Assembly: GCA_028873155.1 (NCBI GenBank)
Contig: JAGWML010000062.1
Span: 1-13,074, forward strand
Length of the DNA: 13,074 nt
Source: Acidobacteriota bacterium
GTDB lineage: Bacteria > Acidobacteriota > Terriglobia > Terriglobales > Acidobacteriaceae
Reading direction: 5' to 3'
Position 1 is the first letter of the stretch. Each line of letters opens with the position of its first letter. Below, one piece after another: positions 1-6,125 of the stretch. The position numbers and the translations under genes are program-made. The notes below the pieces were generated by a model. It saw only the letters and a list, made by a program, of their open reading frames with translations. It was not told the origin of the DNA and searched no databases.

Positions 1-15
1 TGAGTGTCGTGCTCT

Positions 16-91
16 TCCCAGGTGCCCGAAGGCGAGGCACCTGGGGCAGCCATGGTCGCGGTAGAACGCTCGGTGTGGCACCCGGGCCACC
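16..91 (-). repeat. Dispersed hairpin repeat, copy A (inverted relative to copy B)
   Basis: Read on the minus strand, this block matches 723-797 on the plus strand. Both open with GGTGGCCCGGGTGCC and both end in a hairpin with a 10-bp stem, CCCAGGTGCC/GGCACCTGGG, and a 9-nt loop (17-26 pairs with 36-45). The segment between them is partly conserved (a shared CTACC, then GCCCCAGGTGCC). The stem is identical in the two copies while the loop differs, which suggests that structure is conserved. This resembles short intergenic palindromic repeats scattered through bacterial genomes; that it is genome-wide here is inference. Confidence 0.75.
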
Positions 92-111
92 TGCCAAAGC
101 CAAGGTTCACT

Positions 112-138
112 GGTTGCCGCGTGATGAATGCGGCAACC
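112..138. repeat. Perfect inverted repeat beside repeat copy A
   Basis: The arm GGTTGCCGC (112-120) is exactly complementary to GCGGCAACC (130-138), giving a 9-bp stem with a 9-nt loop. No T-run follows on either strand, so it is not a canonical terminator. It begins 20 nt from repeat copy A and has the same stem-loop geometry, but copy B has no counterpart. The rest of 139-300 shows no gene or recognisable signal. Confidence 0.5.
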
Positions 139-324
139 GAAGCAGGCGGTGGAAATGCCGGTTGTTGGGAATCGATCAAACCGATTTCCACATTCTCACC
201 GCCACCACGACTACGACGAATGAGGTAATCTTTCGAACTGACGGCTTAAGGGATACGCATTCTGAGGGCAACCTCAGGATTCACTTCTTGGTTCACAAAA
301 TTGATCTTGGAGGGAAACTCGCTG

Positions 325-681
325 ATGGCACGAAGAGAGGCGGCTCGGAACGCTACAACATCACACAAAAGGCGCATGTACAGATTTGGTACGCGAGCCA
401 GTATCGAACTCAATACGAAGACGGTTGAAGAGGCGCTAACGACATCTCCCAAAATCCGATTGATCGAGACGGAAGAAACCTCAAAGCGCAATAAAGGAGC
501 GACTGCCCCGAAATTGCCGGCCAAAAAGACTCCGAGTGAGAAGGCGAAAAGAAAGCACGACAGAATCGAAGCAGCGCGAAGAGCAGCCATTAATGACTAC
601 AAAGCCCGAACCAAGTTCGAGGGACCGTCTTGGAAGCCGGAGACTCAGGGCGGCCTTCCCGGAACAAAACGCAGTCACTGA
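325..681 (+). CDS. Small basic hypothetical protein (118 aa)
   Basis: I do not recognise this protein. The ATG at 325 is preceded by GGAGGG at 309-314 with a 10-nt spacer, a good ribosome binding site, and is preferred to the TTG at 301. The product is rich in Lys and Arg, especially in the second half (stretches such as AKRKHDRIEAARRA), with no Cys, no signal peptide and no membrane segment, so a nucleic-acid-associated role is possible but unproven. It sits alone between the two inverted repeat copies, and its codon use is less GC-rich than in the peptidase downstream. The opposite strand also has open frames, but their hydrophobic products are what the complement of lysine codons gives, and I see no ribosome site before them. 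It could still be non-coding or a decayed remnant. Confidence 0.4.
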   Translation: MARREAARNATTSHKRRMYRFGTRASIELNTKTVEEALTTSPKIRLIETEETSKRNKGATAPKLPAKKTPSEKAKRKHDRIEAARRAAINDYKARTKFEGPSWKPETQGGLPGTKRSH

Positions 682-722
682 TCGGGAACTACATGGCTCA
701 CCATGCCACTCCACTATCAGTG

Positions 723-797
723 GGTGGCCCGGGTGCCGCGAGGCAAATCTACCACAGCAGTGGTTGCCCCAGGTGCCTAGCCGTTGGGCACCTGGGA
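723..797 (+). repeat. Dispersed hairpin repeat, copy B
   Basis: Plus-strand counterpart of the block at 16-91. The hairpin arms are CCCAGGTGCC (768-777) and GGCACCTGGG (787-796) with a 9-nt loop. It lies about 80 nt beyond the stop of the peptidase gene that ends at 877 on the minus strand, so it could form the 3' end of that transcript and protect it from exonucleases. No T-run is present, so intrinsic termination is not supported. With copy A it frames 92-722. Confidence 0.75.
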
Positions 798-876
798 TAC
801 CTCGAACCCCAACCAGTCTATCGCCGGTAACGCAAATCTTCTGCAGACGGCTCCCATCAGCCCGCGATCTGCTCCC

Positions 877-3087
877 TCACTGCACCGGCGGCATCAGGTA
901 CGTCTCAAACTGCGCCAGAATCCGGTTGTACAGATGCGTCCGCACATCCGGTCCCGCAATCGAGTGCGTCTTCCGCGGATAGAGCTGCAGATCGTACGGC
1001 TTCTCGGCCTCAATCAGCGCCTGGATGAACTGGATTGAGTTCTCCATGTGCACATTGTCATCGCCTGTCCCGTGCACCAGCAGCAGCCGCCCGTGCAGCT
1101 TCGCCGCCGAGTTCACCACGGACATGTCCCGATACCCCTCCGGAAACTCCGCAGGCAGGCTCATATACCGCTCCGTATAGATCGAGTCGTAGTCGCGCCA
1201 GTCCGTCACCGGCGCCACAGACACACCCGCGCGGAAGCGGTCTGAGTGCGTCATCGCATACAGCGTGAACGTGCCGCCCCAGCTCCAGCCCCACCAGCCC
1301 AGCCGCTTCGCATCCAGTTGCGGATACTTGGCCAGCGCCGCATCCACCACCGTCAGTTGATCCTCCAGCTGCACCGGCCCAAAGTTGTGATACGCCGCCT
1401 GCGCAAACTCGCGCCCGCGCATTCCCGTCCCGCGATTATCCGCATGCAGCACGGCAAAGCCATGCTCCGCCAGCAGCTCGTCAAACAACAGCGCGTCGGC
1501 CCACCTGTTCGCCACCTCCTGCGGTCCCGGCCCGCCATAGGGATTCACGATCAGCGGCACACTCGCCGCCGTCGTCGCGCCCGCCGGCAACAGCAGCGTG
1601 GCATACAGCGTCGTCCCATCCTGCGCCTTCACTTCCAGCGGCTCCGGCGGCCGCAGCCCATACGGCTCCAGCGCCCGCGTCTCCCAGAAGACGTGGCATC
1701 CCTCCGCCGTTCCGCACAGGCTCAGTAGCGGCGCCGTCATCCGCGTCGATGCCCTGTCCACAAAGCCGTCGCCATGCGGCGCAAACGTCGCCTCATGGAA
1801 ACCCGGGGCCTTCGTCACCTGTCTGCGCTCGCCGTTGAAGTTCACCTCCCACACCTGCTGCTCCAGCGGATTGCCTTCATTCGATGCGTAGTCCACCGCT
1901 TTGCTCCCCAGCTCCACGCGCTCAATCTTGGCCACATCAAAGTCGCCCTTCGTCAGTTGCCGCTCCAGCGTCGCGTCGCCGCCCAGCGGGTGCCCCTGGT
2001 CGTACTTGTAGAGGTAGATGTGCGTATGTCCGTCGCTCCAGTTCATCAGCACAATCGACCCATTCGCCGCGGTCACGTCGTACTCGTCCTCAAGAAACTT
2101 CTCGTCCTTGATCTCCAGCATCTTCCGCGTGGTGCCCTCAGCCAGGTCGGCAAAGTAGATCGCGCGATGCTTCTGGTCTCGCGTCAGCGTCTCGATCCAC
2201 AGAGTCTTCCTGTCCAGCCAGCCAAAACGCGGAATGTAGTCCTGCCCGTCCGCCATCGGCAGCTTCACCCAGAAGATCCGCCCGCCATCGGCCATCACCG
2301 CGCCCACCCGCACCGTCGGGTTTGCGTCTGCCGGCTGCGGATACCGCTGACCCACCACCCGCGCATGCATCGGAATCCAGTCGGTCAGCGGATACACCGG
2401 CACTTCCGACTCATTCATCTGCAGGAACGCCAGTCCCTTTGAGTCCGGTGCCCAGTGGTAGTTCGTGCGGACGGCCAGCTCTTCTTCATACACCCAGTCC
2501 ACTTCGCCGTTCAAAATCGTTGCATCCGGCGAGGGCGCCACCACCGTCGTCGGCGTTCCCGGCTCGCGCAGATGCAGCACCGCCAGAGAATGGTTTCGGA
2601 TGTACGAAACGCTCGATCCGTCCGGCGAAAACTTCGGATCGTCGCCCGACCCCGCTCCCGTAAATCCAATCTGCAGGCCGATGCTCGTGCTCAGGTCAAA
2701 GAGCCATAGTCTGCCGCTCGCATCAAACAGCAGATGCCGCGAGTCCGGCGCCCAGATATACGACGCCTCGCCATAGCGCGCGCGATGGTCCTTGTCCCGC
2801 TCGTCGCCGGATGGCGCACCCAGCAGCGGCGCCAGCTTGGCGCGGCTGATGAGCACATGCGACTTACCCGTACCCGGATCGAGGTCAATCAGCTCGCCGC
2901 TGTCCATGTAGGTCAGATGGCTGCCATCCGGCGACCATTGCAGATCCTTCGGTGGCTCACCGATCAGCGGCCCATTCGCATAGATTTTTTCTACCGTCAG
3001 CGGGATCGTCTGCCCGGTGGCGGTGCGCGAAGCGGTCAAAGCGGCAAGGGCAATACAAGCTGTAGGCAAAAGGGAAGAACAACGCAT
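877..3087 (-). CDS. Secreted dipeptidyl peptidase IV-like S9 peptidase
   Basis: Serine peptidase of the prolyl oligopeptidase clan, S9B (DPP-IV) type, expected to release X-Pro or X-Ala dipeptides from peptide N-termini outside the cytoplasm. Numbering from the chosen start (736 aa): a signal peptide at about 1-26 (MRCSSLLPTACIALAALTAS, cleavage near ATGQ); a beta-propeller at about 40-480 containing DWVYEEE near 197-203, which carries the Glu pair that binds the free amino terminus in DPP-IV; and an alpha/beta hydrolase domain with YGGPGPQ, DNRGTGMRG, the nucleophile elbow GWSWGG (Ser602), Asp676 in HGTGDDNVH and His708 in KTHSIAG, so the triad is complete. The ATG at 3087 has GGAGGGAG at 3098-3105 with a 10-nt spacer and places the signal peptide at the N-terminus; the upstream in-frame TTG at 3165 has neither advantage. 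Length fits the family. The specific substrate is inferred. Confidence 0.93.
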   Translation of the reverse strand: MRCSSLLPTACIALAALTASRTATGQTIPLTVEKIYANGPLIGEPPKDLQWSPDGSHLTYMDSGELIDLDPGTGKSHVLISRAKLAPLLGAPSGDERDKDHRARYGEASYIWAPDSRHLLFDASGRLWLFDLSTSIGLQIGFTGAGSGDDPKFSPDGSSVSYIRNHSLAVLHLREPGTPTTVVAPSPDATILNGEVDWVYEEELAVRTNYHWAPDSKGLAFLQMNESEVPVYPLTDWIPMHARVVGQRYPQPADANPTVRVGAVMADGGRIFWVKLPMADGQDYIPRFGWLDRKTLWIETLTRDQKHRAIYFADLAEGTTRKMLEIKDEKFLEDEYDVTAANGSIVLMNWSDGHTHIYLYKYDQGHPLGGDATLERQLTKGDFDVAKIERVELGSKAVDYASNEGNPLEQQVWEVNFNGERRQVTKAPGFHEATFAPHGDGFVDRASTRMTAPLLSLCGTAEGCHVFWETRALEPYGLRPPEPLEVKAQDGTTLYATLLLPAGATTAASVPLIVNPYGGPGPQEVANRWADALLFDELLAEHGFAVLHADNRGTGMRGREFAQAAYHNFGPVQLEDQLTVVDAALAKYPQLDAKRLGWWGWSWGGTFTLYAMTHSDRFRAGVSVAPVTDWRDYDSIYTERYMSLPAEFPEGYRDMSVVNSAAKLHGRLLLVHGTGDDNVHMENSIQFIQALIEAEKPYDLQLYPRKTHSIAGPDVRTHLYNRILAQFETYLMPPVQ

Positions 3088-3097
3088 GGGATACCGG

Positions 3098-3105
3098 CTC
3101 CCTCC
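3098..3105 (-). promoter_or_regulatory. Ribosome binding site deciding the peptidase start
   Basis: Minus-strand GGAGGGAG lies 10 nt before the ATG at 3087. It supports this start over an in-frame TTG 26 codons upstream, which lacks a Shine-Dalgarno sequence. Confidence 0.7.
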
Positions 3106-3222
3106 AGGGTTCGCAGCTCCATGCGTACTGCTGATTGCATCCAGCCGGAGCCGTCTGTTTTTCAAGAAGTGTAAATCACGACTTCCACTGCTGGCCTTTT
3201 TCCGCCAGATTCATCATCGCCT

Positions 3223-3260
3223 GCAAAAGAAAAACGGCTGCTGCGATCCCCGCAACAACC
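3223..3260 (-). terminator. Rho-independent terminator of the J-domain gene
   Basis: On the minus strand GGTTGTTGCG (3260-3251) pairs with CGCAGCAGCC (3245-3236) around a 5-nt loop. That is a 10-bp stem including two G-U pairs, followed at once by GTTTTTCTTTT. It lies 46 nt after the stop codon of the J-domain gene and about 140 nt before the peptidase start. It should therefore insulate the peptidase from read-through, which implies that the peptidase has its own promoter in about 3090-3225. I could not identify that promoter with confidence. Confidence 0.82.
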
Positions 3261-3305
3261 GCCTTCTCCAATCGGCAAAGAGTCTTTCAAATCGAAGCCA
3301 TGGCC

Positions 3306-4127
3306 TCAGGCTGCGACTGCCGCCGCCGCATGCAGCTCGCTTGTCAGGCCCACATGGAACGCATCCTCTGGCTGCGTTTCCACCGCCCTCCGGCGTTCCG
3401 CGGCGTTGAAGCGGCGCTCCACCTTGTTCGTTCGCGAATCGGGCAGGCCCAGCCGGCGTTCCTTTCTGTTGTTGCGCCGTTCGGCCCGCTTGTTCAATCT
3501 CGCGCTCTGCGCGGCTTCCGTCTCGATTGCATGGCTATCCGCCGCCGCAAGTGCAGCCTCAGCTGCCGCACTCACCTCCACCGTCTCCACGCCGCTGGTC
3601 AGCAGCTTGTTCAGGATGGGCAGATTCGCTCTCTGCGACTCCACAAAATCCACACCCGCCACCGTCAGCGTAAAGTCCGAGTTGTCGGCCTTCGTGATGT
3701 AGCCCTTCTTTTCCAGATACCAGGTCGTAAAGTCCAGGTAGTCACGCGGGAAGCCCATCTGAGCCTCAACCTCGGCCAGCGCCACCTCCGGCGCGTACGG
3801 GTTCCCCCGGCGCCGGTAATAGAGAACCGCCAGCAGGCCCAGCCGCCGGTTCAGCTCTCCGTCCAGGTTGTCCATAAAGTCGATCGACGTCGACATCGGC
3901 ACCGGCTGCATCGTCCCATGCTCCCGCGTCGCGTCATACTCCGCACGCCGCTCCGGACTCGACAGCACATCGTACGCTGCCTTCAACTGGTTGAACTTGT
4001 CCACATCGCCGGACGTCGGATTGTCCGGATGGTACCGCGCTGCCAGGAATCGGTACACGCGGTGAATCGTGTCGTGATCCGCGTGGGGGCTGATCTGCAG
4101 GAACTCGTAATAGTTCAGATCTCTCAT
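3306..4127 (-). CDS. J-domain (DnaJ-like) protein with basic C-terminal tail
   Basis: The N-terminus is a J-domain (about residues 5-66 of 273) with the diagnostic HPD at 33-35 in ARYHPDNP and the helix IV region AYDVLSSPERRAEYD. J-domains stimulate the ATPase of DnaK/Hsp70. The Gly/Phe region, Cys-rich zinc repeats and substrate-binding domain of true DnaJ are missing, so this is a class C type co-chaperone of unknown client. Residues about 80-175 look like a small winged-helix-like segment (GFPRDYLDFTTWYLEKKGYI), then an Ala/Glu-rich stretch, and then a strongly basic tail (KRAERRNNRKERR). The start is set at MRDLNYYEF, where J-domain proteins of this kind usually begin, with AAGGAAG about 11 nt upstream. 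An ATG at 4178 would add 17 residues containing a CxxC but has no evident ribosome site. A strong terminator follows. No dnaK or grpE is nearby. Confidence 0.82.
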   Translation of the reverse strand: MRDLNYYEFLQISPHADHDTIHRVYRFLAARYHPDNPTSGDVDKFNQLKAAYDVLSSPERRAEYDATREHGTMQPVPMSTSIDFMDNLDGELNRRLGLLAVLYYRRRGNPYAPEVALAEVEAQMGFPRDYLDFTTWYLEKKGYITKADNSDFTLTVAGVDFVESQRANLPILNKLLTSGVETVEVSAAAEAALAAADSHAIETEAAQSARLNKRAERRNNRKERRLGLPDSRTNKVERRFNAAERRRAVETQPEDAFHVGLTSELHAAAAVAA

Positions 4128-4246
4128 CGCCGTCTGTTCTTCCTTCCGGCACGCAGTGCACCGACCTGCGCTGCTCATGTCAAGTATTGAACCACCGATC
4201 CCCTGTGAATTACATCCTCCCAGCGTAACCGTTCCGTTGTAACTAC

Positions 4247-4274
4247 AGTGGTACTTTTGTGGCCGCTTACCACT
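4247..4274. promoter_or_regulatory. Inverted repeat upstream of the J-domain gene
   Basis: AGTGGTA (4247-4253) and TACCACT (4268-4274) are perfect 7-nt inverted arms separated by 14 nt, about 120 nt upstream of the J-domain start. They could be an operator or an RNA hairpin in a long leader, with no direct evidence for either. The gene-free stretch 4128-4423 otherwise shows only the palindrome at 4390-4404. I found no convincing -10/-35 pair. Confidence 0.3.
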
Positions 4275-4389
4275 ACCCCTGACAGAACACAGGACTTACA
4301 TCAGTACTGCCTCCCCCTTGGCCGTCACGCCTGACCAGTAGTCTCTCTCCAGCTTTCAGCGCCGTTCATCTCTTTCTCCGGTCTGTCGT

Positions 4390-4404
4390 CCAACGCGCCG
4401 TTGG
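4390..4404. repeat. Palindrome just after the endonuclease gene
   Basis: CCAACGCGCCGTTGG is a 6-bp perfect stem with a 3-nt loop, 20 nt beyond the stop codon of the minus-strand endonuclease gene. No T-run follows in the direction of transcription, so it is at best a weak transcript-end structure or a protein binding site. Confidence 0.35.
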
Positions 4405-4423
4405 GCCGCAGTTGGGAAAGCAC

Positions 4424-5242
4424 TCAAGTTGTAAATCGTCGAAGAGTTCTAGCGGTCGCAGTCAATTGGGCAAGCAACTCAGATTTCTCCGGTGCCTTTC
4501 CTTCCCGGAGGGCAGTTTCAACATCATCCCAAAGGGAGTGAACCACTTGAGGAGGCTGCATCAGGTACCCTCCATGGAGTTGTCTCTCAAATCTATACGC
4601 CAGCCAAGTTACCTCCGCATTGCCGGAGGTTTGCGGGCGCATCTGTGGGAGTTCTGCAAAGAACGTACTGTCGGTTGCGACAAAAAATCTCTTGCCCCAA
4701 CGTCGAAAGATGGGAACTTTAAGCGCCAATTGTGGCATCAGGCGCTTCTGGGCTGAAGATCGAAAATCCGGCCGGCGCCTGCTCGCATCGCTCAACTGTC
4801 CTGTCGCAAGATAGTGTTCAAAGGCGGGGCGGATGGACTCGCCAGAGATATAGACGGCCTGAACTTCTAGTGCAGCAAAGTCTACCGCTTCGCCGTCCAG
4901 AATCTTCGCAAGCAGATAATCCACTTTCCCAATCTTCTTGCGTCTCCCGTCCCGCAGAACCTCCAGAACTCGGACCTCTGGAACTGCTACGCACTCTGCC
5001 CCCTGGCCGAATGCAATCCTGGCAGCGTCGCGAAACATAGTCTGGTTCTCCAGAAAGCGCACTGGGCAAACCACTGTGCCAGTGGACCCATCTGTGAGAG
5101 AGCAAATACCAAGCGGATTCCTCTTATTGCCCTTTGCGCATTCGTTTTCCCGAAAAGGACAGTGGTGCAAATTCTGTTTGTGTCGCGATGCCGCAAGCGC
5201 GGTATCATGACCGAAGACTTCGCCGATTTGCAAAAGAGCCAT
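4424..5242 (-). CDS. NotI-family type II restriction endonuclease
   Basis: Predicted restriction endonuclease of the NotI family (PD-(D/E)XK fold with an added iron site). Numbering from the ATG at 5242 (272 aa): FGHD near 11-14 is followed by four cysteines, C28 (CPF), C35, C47 (GIC) and C59 (VVCP), matching the Cys4 mononuclear iron motif that in NotI helps DNA recognition. The catalytic core is GKVDYLL (Asp108) followed by ALEVQAVY, with Glu126 and Gln128 forming the E-x-Q variant of the PD-ExK site seen in NotI, and VYISG after it. It is shorter than NotI (about 383 aa). The ATG at 5242 has AAAGGTGG just upstream; a GTG at 5263 would add 7 residues but has no ribosome site. It is paired head to head with an adenine methyltransferase. 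Sampled GC is 45-58% per 60-nt row against up to 75% in the ASPIC gene, suggesting acquisition by transfer. Specificity is unknown. Confidence 0.85.
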   Translation of the reverse strand: MALLQIGEVFGHDTALAASRHKQNLHHCPFRENECAKGNKRNPLGICSLTDGSTGTVVCPVRFLENQTMFRDAARIAFGQGAECVAVPEVRVLEVLRDGRRKKIGKVDYLLAKILDGEAVDFAALEVQAVYISGESIRPAFEHYLATGQLSDASRRRPDFRSSAQKRLMPQLALKVPIFRRWGKRFFVATDSTFFAELPQMRPQTSGNAEVTWLAYRFERQLHGGYLMQPPQVVHSLWDDVETALREGKAPEKSELLAQLTATARTLRRFTT

Positions 5243-5244
5243 GG
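5239..5244. promoter_or_regulatory. Back-to-back start codons of endonuclease and methyltransferase
   Basis: CCATGG holds two start codons: the plus-strand ATG at 5241-5243 for the methyltransferase and the minus-strand ATG at 5242-5240 for the endonuclease. There is no intergenic space, so each promoter and leader must lie within the first part of the other gene. This leaves room for transcriptional interference or antisense control between toxin-like and protective activities. No controller (C) protein gene is visible. Confidence 0.65.
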
Positions 5245-6125
5245 CCACCTTTGTATCGAACACGAGAGAAGTTCAAGTCGTTGCAGGAATTGTAAACGTC
5301 GCGTCTGTGCGGCAGCTCTCCCCATTCAGATATCCAGGAGGGAAAACGTGGCTCGTGCCAACGATTTCATCTTGGCTCCGCAGAGGCCAAAGGAAATTCT
5401 CTATTCTGATTGATCCATTCGCCGGAGGCGGCAGCGTACCGCTAGGCCTTCTCAGCGAAGACATCGTTGAGCGTATCGTATTAGGAGAGATCGATCCCGA
5501 AGTTTCTGCTGTCTGGAAATGCATCTTCGGGCCAGAAAACGAGTCGCTTTGTCGCAGAATCCGCGCCTTCCCGATATCTCGAACCAGCGTGCTGAAGGAA
5601 CTCAGCAGATCTCCAGCATCCGAAGTCGATCGCGCATTCCAAGTACTTCTCAAAAACAGGACTTTCCGGGGAGGCATTCTCGCCCCCGGCGCAAGCTTGA
5701 TGAAAGTCGGCGAAAACGGAAATGGCGTGGCCTCGCGCTGGTACCCAGAGACTCTCGTCAAGAGACTTCGGTCCCTCGCGTGCCTCGGCTCTTCAGTCAC
5801 CTTTGAGGAAGGCGATGCGTTCCAGCTTATTAGGCGCTATGTCAATCAGACAGATGTTGCCTTCTTTATCGATCCACCTTACACGGCAGGGAACGGCAAG
5901 CGGGCAGGACGCAGACTTTATAAGCATAATGAATTGGACCATCAAGCCCTCTTTGCCTTACTCAGCGGCGCCAGCGGCCTTGTTCTCATGACGTATGACG
6001 ATTGCCCAGAGGTAATCGAAATGGCCGCGGATCATGGGTTCGCCGTGGAACGAGTGCCCATGAAAAGCACGCACCACGAGAAGAAGTTTGAGTTGCTAAT
6101 CTCGAACTTCGGATGGAATGCCTGA
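5241..6125 (+). CDS. D12-class (Dam-like) DNA adenine N6-methyltransferase
   Basis: Transfers a methyl group from S-adenosylmethionine to the N6 of adenine in a specific DNA sequence, and most likely protects host DNA from the divergently encoded endonuclease. The motif order is that of the alpha group: motif X FRYPGGK (29-35 of 294), motif I DPFAGGGS (58-65), acidic motif II near GEIDPE (82-87), NRTFRGG (139-145), a short target-recognition region, catalytic motif IV DPPY (211-214) and a C-terminal HHEKKFELLISN (279-290) typical of the MethyltransfD12 family. All key residues are present and length is normal. The ATG at 5241 shares a palindrome with the endonuclease start and has only a weak ribosome site (AAAGAG). 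A GTG at 5307 is an alternative that keeps every motif but lacks a well-placed Shine-Dalgarno sequence. GC is about 53% in a sampled 60-nt row, lower than in flanking genes. Confidence 0.92.
   Translation: MATFVSNTREVQVVAGIVNVASVRQLSPFRYPGGKTWLVPTISSWLRRGQRKFSILIDPFAGGGSVPLGLLSEDIVERIVLGEIDPEVSAVWKCIFGPENESLCRRIRAFPISRTSVLKELSRSPASEVDRAFQVLLKNRTFRGGILAPGASLMKVGENGNGVASRWYPETLVKRLRSLACLGSSVTFEEGDAFQLIRRYVNQTDVAFFIDPPYTAGNGKRAGRRLYKHNELDHQALFALLSGASGLVLMTYDDCPEVIEMAADHGFAVERVPMKSTHHEKKFELLISNFGWNA
5289..5294 (-). promoter_or_regulatory. Possible -10 element for the endonuclease gene
   Basis: Minus-strand TACAAT (one mismatch to TATAAT) lies inside the methyltransferase coding region and would give a leader of about 40 nt for the endonuclease. 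No good -35 is seen at 16-18 nt spacing. On the opposite strand TATCAT near 5203-5208 is a similarly weak candidate for the methyltransferase. Confidence 0.2.

Noticed and set aside
246..590. Minus-strand open frame with a hydrophobic, membrane-like N-terminus
   Set aside because: Its Leu/Phe content is what the complement of a Lys-rich plus-strand gene produces. No ribosome site precedes it, while the plus-strand ORF has a good one.
600..640. tRNA-like CGAAC...GTTCG segment
   Set aside because: Only a short inverted repeat inside the small ORF; no acceptor, D or anticodon stems can be built around it.
1..800. Insertion sequence bounded by the inverted repeats
   Set aside because: No transposase frame lies between the repeats and no target-site duplication can be seen, so it is kept only as a repeat pair with a speculative cassette reading.
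3135..4190. Long plus-strand open frame (351 codons) opposite the J-domain gene
   Set aside because: Rich in Arg and His without motifs. The opposite strand encodes a clear HPD-containing J-domain, so this is an antisense shadow in GC-rich DNA.
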